Assembly (NCBI GenBank): GCA_944387635.1
Contig: CALXFT010000022.1
Span: forward strand, 1 to 33,253
Length of the DNA stretch: 33,253 bases
Direction of reading: 5' to 3'
Origin: an uncultured Oscillospiraceae bacterium
GTDB taxonomy: Bacteria > Bacillota > Clostridia > Oscillospirales > Oscillospiraceae
The notes beneath the pieces are model-generated. The model was not told the origin of the DNA. It made no database searches and was given only the letters and a program-made list of their open reading frames with translations. The position numbers and the translations under genes are program-made. Shown one piece after another: positions 29,600 to 33,253 of the stretch. Every line of letters begins with the position of its first letter. Positions within the stretch are counted from its first letter, which is position 1.

Positions 29600-30868
29600 A
29601 TGTATCAGCCGCTGGCGGATCTGCTGCGTCCCCAATCGCTGGACGAGGTTTTCGGACAGGAGCATATTTTAGGACCGGACGGGGTGCTTCGCCGGCTCAT
29701 TGCCTCCGGAAACATCCCCAACATGATCTTCTACGGTCCCAGCGGCACGGGGAAGACCACTGTGGCCAATATCATTGCCAAGCAGACCAGCCGCACCCTC
29801 TATAAGCTCAACGCCACTACGGCATCAACGGCGGACATCAAGGACATTGTGGCCCAGCTGGATACCTTTCTGGCCCCCAACGGGGTCCTGCTGTACCTGG
29901 ACGAGATCCAGTCCTTCAACAAGAAACAGCAGCAATCCCTGCTGGAGCACATCGAAAACGGAAAGATTACCCTCATTGCCTCCACCACGGAAAACCCCTA
30001 TTTCTATGTGTTCAACGCCATTCTCAGCCGCTCCACGGTGTTTGAGTTCAAGCAGATCTCCGCGGAGGCGGCCCTGAAAGCCGTCAAACGAGCGGTGGCC
30101 TATATGGAGCGTCGGACCGCCCTGCATGCCAGGGTCGAGGAGGAGGCCCTGGAGTACATTGCCGGATCCTGCGGCGGCGACCTGCGTAAGGCTATGAACG
30201 CTGTGGAGGTCCTGTTCTCGGTGGGACAGCAGCGGGAAAACACCATATCCATCACCCTGGCAGACGCCAAGGCGGTGACGCAGAAAAGCGCCCTGCGGGC
30301 AGACCGGGACGGGGACAACCATTACGATCTGCTCTCCGCTCTGCAAAAATCCATCCGGGGCTCGGACCCGGACGCGGCCTGCCACTATTTGGCAAGGCTC
30401 TTGGAGGTGGGGCAGATGCAGTCCGCGTGCCGCCGTCTCATGGTGATCGCCGCGGAGGATGTGGGTCTTGCCTATCCGCAGATCATTCCCATCGTCAACG
30501 CCTGCGTGGATATGGCCCTGAAGCTGGGCATGCCGGAGGCCCGGATCCCCTTGGGAGACGCGGCGGTCCTCATGGCCACCAGTCCTAAGTCCAACTCCGG
30601 CCACATTGCCCTGGACGCGGCGCTGGCCGATGTGCGAAAGGGCAGGAGCGGAGATTTTCCCCGGCACTTGCAGAACGTCCACGCCGACAGCTACACCATG
30701 GAGCGGGAGCAGGGATATCTGTATCCCCACAATTACCCGAATCACTGGGTCCGGCAGCAGTACCTGCCCGATGAGCTGGTGGGTACAAAATATTACGAAT
30801 ACGGCCCCAACAAGCTGGAGCAGGCGGCCAAGCAGTATTGGGACGCGGTGAAGAAACAGGAGGGATAA
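29600..30868 (+). CDS. rarA: Replication-associated recombination protein A (RarA/MgsA), AAA+ ATPase
   Basis: The 422-residue AAA+ protein shows the RarA order: PLADLLRPQSLDEVFGQEH at the start, Walker A GPSGTGKTT (46-54), Walker B LLYLDEI with Asp101-Glu102, sensor 1 in IASTTENP, arginine-finger region ILSRS and the C-terminal AAEDVGLAYP helix bundle that tetramerises. It acts at stalled replication forks. The usual HRF after DEI reads QSF here, a minor change. GGGGGAG lies 7 bases before the ATG at 29600. A small DUF951 gene follows after 2 bases. Confidence 0.95.
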   Translation: MYQPLADLLRPQSLDEVFGQEHILGPDGVLRRLIASGNIPNMIFYGPSGTGKTTVANIIAKQTSRTLYKLNATTASTADIKDIVAQLDTFLAPNGVLLYLDEIQSFNKKQQQSLLEHIENGKITLIASTTENPYFYVFNAILSRSTVFEFKQISAEAALKAVKRAVAYMERRTALHARVEEEALEYIAGSCGGDLRKAMNAVEVLFSVGQQRENTISITLADAKAVTQKSALRADRDGDNHYDLLSALQKSIRGSDPDAACHYLARLLEVGQMQSACRRLMVIAAEDVGLAYPQIIPIVNACVDMALKLGMPEARIPLGDAAVLMATSPKSNSGHIALDAALADVRKGRSGDFPRHLQNVHADSYTMEREQGYLYPHNYPNHWVRQQYLPDELVGTKYYEYGPNKLEQAAKQYWDAVKKQEG

Positions 30869-30870
30869 CC

Positions 30871-31068
30871 ATGGACATCCGGCTCAACGACATTCTGGTC
30901 ATGAAGAAGCCCCATCCCTGCGGGGAAAAGCGGTGGCTGGTCCTGCGCACAGGCGCGGACTTCCGGCTTCGCTGCCTCGGCTGCGGCCATGAGATCATGA
31001 CCCCCAGATTCAAAGCGGAGAAGAACATCCGGTCTGTGGAGCGAAAAGAAGCTGTGCAGACCGATTGA
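30871..31068 (+). CDS. DUF951 family small protein
   Basis: The 65-residue protein starts MDIRLNDILVMKKPHPCG and carries the DUF951 features: a first Cys-Gly pair (HPCGEKRWLVLRTGADFRLRC) and a second CLGCG, which together look like a small zinc site. Members of this family lie near ychF or parB in Firmicutes and have no established function. AGGAGGG lies 6 bases before the ATG and it follows rarA after 2 bases, so it is co-transcribed. A terminator follows. Confidence 0.88.
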   Translation: MDIRLNDILVMKKPHPCGEKRWLVLRTGADFRLRCLGCGHEIMTPRFKAEKNIRSVERKEAVQTD

Positions 31069-31081
31069 ATCAGCCAACAGC

Positions 31082-31127
31082 CCAGACAGGGACCGTGCCT
31101 TTGCCGGTTCCTGTCTGGATTTTTTTA
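31082..31127 (+). terminator. Strong intrinsic terminator after the rarA unit
   Basis: CCAGACAGGGACCG and CGGTTCCTGTCTGG form a 14-bp stem with one G-T pair and a 9-base loop, followed by ATTTTTTT. Confidence 0.9.
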
Positions 31128-31307
31128 CCGGACCCCTTCGACGGCCTGTACGGGAGGGAAATGCCGTCAAGCCCGGATTGAAGACGCATGGGGCGGAATC
31201 GGACAGGGCTTTGCCTGAACTTGCGGCGATCTGCGGCACGGGAACCGACCGACTTCTTTCCGGCGGCAGGGTATACTGGAACCAGAAAATACCGGGGGGT
31301 GAAAGGC

Positions 31308-32069
31308 TTGACCGTATATGTGGATTTGGTGGTAATTCTGAACTTTTTGGTGGATCTTTTGCTTCTCATGGGGACGAACCGGCTGGCCGGATTCCCGCTG
31401 GGGATCCGACGATGTATTCTGGGGGCCATGATCGGCGCGGTGTACAGCGGCGCGTGTCTGATTCCCGGATTTCGCTTTTTGCGGAATCCGCTCTGGCGCG
31501 GCGTCAGTCTTGGGCTGATCTGCGGCGCGGCCTTTGGCTGGAACCGAAGCGCCTGGAAACGCGGGGGTGTTTTTGTGATGCTGAGTATGGCCTTGGGCGG
31601 GCTGGCGCTCAGCTTGGGACGGGGGGATTTCCCGGACCTGGTCCTATCCGCGGCGGGCATGTGGCTGCTTTGCCGGGTGGCCTTCGGACAGGGAGTGGGC
31701 GGCAGGGAATACGTACCCCTGACCATTTCCTACGGTGGGAAAACCGTCAGCCTCATCGCTTTGCGGGATACGGGGAACACCCTGCGGGACCCGGTCTCGG
31801 GAGAGGGGGTCTTCGTCCTGTCCGGGGAAGCGGCCCAAAGGCTCACCGGCCTGACCGAGGGGCAGCTGCGGGACCCGCTGAAGACCATTGCCCAGAGGCC
31901 CATCCCCGGTCTGCGGCTGATCCCATACAGGACGGTGGGGCAGGGGAGCGGCATGCTGCTTGCCATGCGGCTTTCCGAGGTGAAGGTGGACGGAAGGCGG
32001 CAGGAGGCGGTGGTGGCATTTTCTCCGGAGGGACTGGCGGGGGCCTGTCAGGCCCTGGTGACGGTATGA
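31308..32069 (+). CDS. spoIIGA: Sporulation sigma-E factor processing peptidase SpoIIGA
   Basis: The 253-residue membrane aspartic protease cleaves pro-sigma-E in the mother cell. The N-terminal half (1-125) has about five hydrophobic segments, starting [19 protein letters not shown]. The soluble half has the catalytic aspartyl motif [11 protein letters not shown] with Asp154. It is shorter than Bacillus SpoIIGA (about 309). No ATG fits: the start is most likely TTG at 31308, with the SD GGGGGGTG 6 bases before it; GTG at 31299 is an alternative. A -10-like TATACT (31272-31277) lies upstream with a poor -35, as expected for a Spo0A-dependent promoter. sigE follows after 31 bases. Confidence 0.9.
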   Translation: MTVYVDLVVILNFLVDLLLLMGTNRLAGFPLGIRRCILGAMIGAVYSGACLIPGFRFLRNPLWRGVSLGLICGAAFGWNRSAWKRGGVFVMLSMALGGLALSLGRGDFPDLVLSAAGMWLLCRVAFGQGVGGREYVPLTISYGGKTVSLIALRDTGNTLRDPVSGEGVFVLSGEAAQRLTGLTEGQLRDPLKTIAQRPIPGLRLIPYRTVGQGSGMLLAMRLSEVKVDGRRQEAVVAFSPEGLAGACQALVTV

Positions 32070-32100
32070 GCGGAAACAGGCGCGGAACAGGAGGGAAATT

Positions 32101-32805
32101 ATGATACTGTTAAAATGGCTGCGAAAATTGGGACTGCTGACAGAACAGGGGATCTACTACATCGGCGGCAGCGACGTTTTGCCGCCCCCCTTAAAAGGGG
32201 TACAGGAGCAGGAGGCCCTGGAGGCCCTGGAGCGGGGAGAGGAAGGGGCGAAGAGCCGGTTGGTGGAACACAATCTGCGATTGGTGGTCTATATCGCCCG
32301 CCGGTTTGAGAACACCGGGATCAATCTGGAGGACCTGATCTCCATCGGGACCATTGGCCTCATGAAAGCCATCGGTACCTACCGGCTGGAAAAGAAGATC
32401 AAGTTGGCCACCTACGCCTCCCGCTGCATTGAAAACGAGATCCTCATGTACATCCGGAAGACGGCCAACCAAAAGGCGGAGGTCTCCCTGGATGAGCCGA
32501 TCAATATGGACTGCGACGGCAATGAGCTGCTGCTTTCTGACATTCTGGGGACGGAGGAGGACATGATTCTGCGCCCTCTGGAAGATGACGTGGATATACG
32601 GGTCCTGCGCCAGGCGCTGGAAGAGCTGCCGGACCGGGAGCGGGAGATCGTGCAGATGCGCTTTGGCCTGGCGGGCAGGAAAGAACTGACCCAGAAGGAG
32701 GTGGCGCAAAAAATGGGAATCTCGCAGTCCTACATTTCCCGCCTGGAAAAGCGGATTATGCAGCGGCTGAAAAAGGAATTCATTCGACAGACAAGCTGCG
32801 CTTGA
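32101..32805 (+). CDS. sigE: RNA polymerase sporulation sigma factor SigE (pro-form)
   Basis: The 234-residue sigma-70 family factor drives mother-cell transcription in early sporulation. The conserved [13 protein letters not shown] (19-31) marks the junction between pro-sequence and mature protein. The pro-sequence here is only about 19 residues, a basic-amphipathic helix, against 27 or so in Bacillus. Region 2 has [16 protein letters not shown] and [14 protein letters not shown]. Region 4 has [15 protein letters not shown] and a helix-turn-helix with [18 protein letters not shown] lies 5-6 bases before the ATG. It is paired with its processing protease spoIIGA; the usual next gene, sigG, is missing and a rex gene follows instead. 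Confidence 0.95.
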   Translation: MILLKWLRKLGLLTEQGIYYIGGSDVLPPPLKGVQEQEALEALERGEEGAKSRLVEHNLRLVVYIARRFENTGINLEDLISIGTIGLMKAIGTYRLEKKIKLATYASRCIENEILMYIRKTANQKAEVSLDEPINMDCDGNELLLSDILGTEEDMILRPLEDDVDIRVLRQALEELPDREREIVQMRFGLAGRKELTQKEVAQKMGISQSYISRLEKRIMQRLKKEFIRQTSCA

Positions 32806-32831
32806 CTTTTTCGGTGGATCCGTGGTACAAT
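32802..32831 (+). promoter_or_regulatory. Promoter of rex
   Basis: TTGACT (32802-32807) overlaps the sigE stop codon and TACAAT (32826-32831) follows after 18 bases. Confidence 0.7.
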
Positions 32832-32832
32832 T

Positions 32833-32857
32833 TTATCGATAATTTTTTTATCGATAA
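32833..32857. promoter_or_regulatory. Probable Rex autoregulatory operator
   Basis: Two identical palindromic half-sites TTATCGATAA are separated by five T, directly downstream of the -10 box of rex. The right half differs at one base from the right half of the element in the adh promoter, and the position relative to the -10 box is the same. Autoregulation by Rex is inference. Confidence 0.7.
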
Positions 32858-32887
32858 GTATTTGATGGATTGCGGTGATGGAGGAAA

Positions 32888-33253
32888 ATGGAAGGAAAGA
32901 AAATCTCAAAAGCAGTGCTGAAGCGGCTGCCCGGCTACCTGGCCTATCTGAAGAGTATGCCGGAAGACGCCCCGGCGAACATATCCGCCACAGCCCTGGC
33001 AAACGCTCTGGGTATGGGCGAGGTCCAGGTACGTAAGGACCTGGCTATGGTCTCCGATGGCGGCCGGCCCAAGATCGGCTATCTGCGGGAGAGCCTCATC
33101 GAGGACATCGAGCAGTTCCTGGGTTATGACAACACTACCGACGCGGTGCTCATCGGCGCGGGTAAGCTGGGCCAGGCGTTGATGGGCTACAGAGGATTTG
33201 ACGAATACGGCCTGAACATTCTGGCGGCTTTCGACGCCAATCCCCAGATGGAC
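32888..33253 (+). CDS. rex: Rex-family redox-sensing transcriptional repressor, variant DNA-binding domain (partial, cut by window end)
   Basis: The first 122 residues are present. They show the Rex winged-helix start KKISKAVLKRLPGYLAYL, the recognition region VQVRKDLAMVSDGGRPKIGY, and the start of the NAD(H)-binding Rossmann domain with IGAGKLGQAL (Gly90, Gly92, Gly95) and AAFDANPQ. Canonical Rex proteins read QIRQDLNCFGGFGQQGYGY in the recognition region, so this is the variant form found in many Clostridia. Rex senses the NADH/NAD ratio and represses fermentation genes, including alcohol dehydrogenases. GGAGG lies 3 to 8 bases before the ATG. Its promoter overlaps the sigE stop and contains a probable Rex operator. 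Confidence 0.92.
   Translation, partial: MEGKKISKAVLKRLPGYLAYLKSMPEDAPANISATALANALGMGEVQVRKDLAMVSDGGRPKIGYLRESLIEDIEQFLGYDNTTDAVLIGAGKLGQALMGYRGFDEYGLNILAAFDANPQMD

Overview
The window is a GC-rich chromosomal segment of a spore-forming, anaerobic Firmicute, most like the Oscillospiraceae/Ruminococcaceae group of gut Clostridia. The evidence is the spoIIGA-sigE pair, a Rex-type redox regulator, a TbADH-type secondary alcohol dehydrogenase, ECF vitamin transport, strong SD sequences (AGGAGG type) and tight ATGA/GTGA gene overlaps. I see no mobile element, CRISPR array, rRNA or tRNA. The genus is inference.

Left part (1-4.9 kb): the tail of a membrane-anchored protein; a leftward NADP-dependent Zn alcohol dehydrogenase whose promoter carries a Rex-like operator; a rightward two-gene unit of a PfkB-family kinase (pseudouridine-kinase-like) and a pyridoxamine kinase; and a membrane-anchored polysaccharide deacetylase with Ig-like modules.

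Cobalamin region (4.9-13.2 kb): two divergent promoters each drive a cobalamin riboswitch. The leftward one precedes a small DUF4430 (transcobalamin-like) lipoprotein and its expression platform appears to hide the SD. The rightward one ends in a terminator and controls a nine-gene operon: EcfT, a fused double EcfA ATPase, an S component, a TIM-barrel protein of unknown role, CobT, a CobU-like protein, CobS, a second short CobU-like protein and CobC. There are no corrin-ring synthesis genes, so the locus looks like uptake of corrinoid or cobinamide followed by nucleotide-loop assembly.

Middle (13.2-22.8 kb): leftward cysK; rightward LUD-domain protein with a 16-bp palindrome filling its promoter spacer; a leftward four-gene unit tmk, DJ-1, mltG, U32 peptidase; a rightward DEAD-box helicase with a DprA-like protein; and a secreted protein with an SxGC motif and an SH3-like tail.

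Right part (22.8-33.3 kb): an ABC ATPase with a giant FtsX-like permease holding a coiled coil of roughly 375 residues; a COG0523/CobW metallochaperone GTPase with four 51-bp His/Cys-rich repeats plus poly-His, followed by a second COG0523-like GTPase fused to a YcgQ/DUF1980-like domain; rarA and a DUF951 gene; spoIIGA and sigE; and the start of a variant rex gene, cut by the window end, whose own promoter carries a near twin of the operator at the alcohol dehydrogenase.
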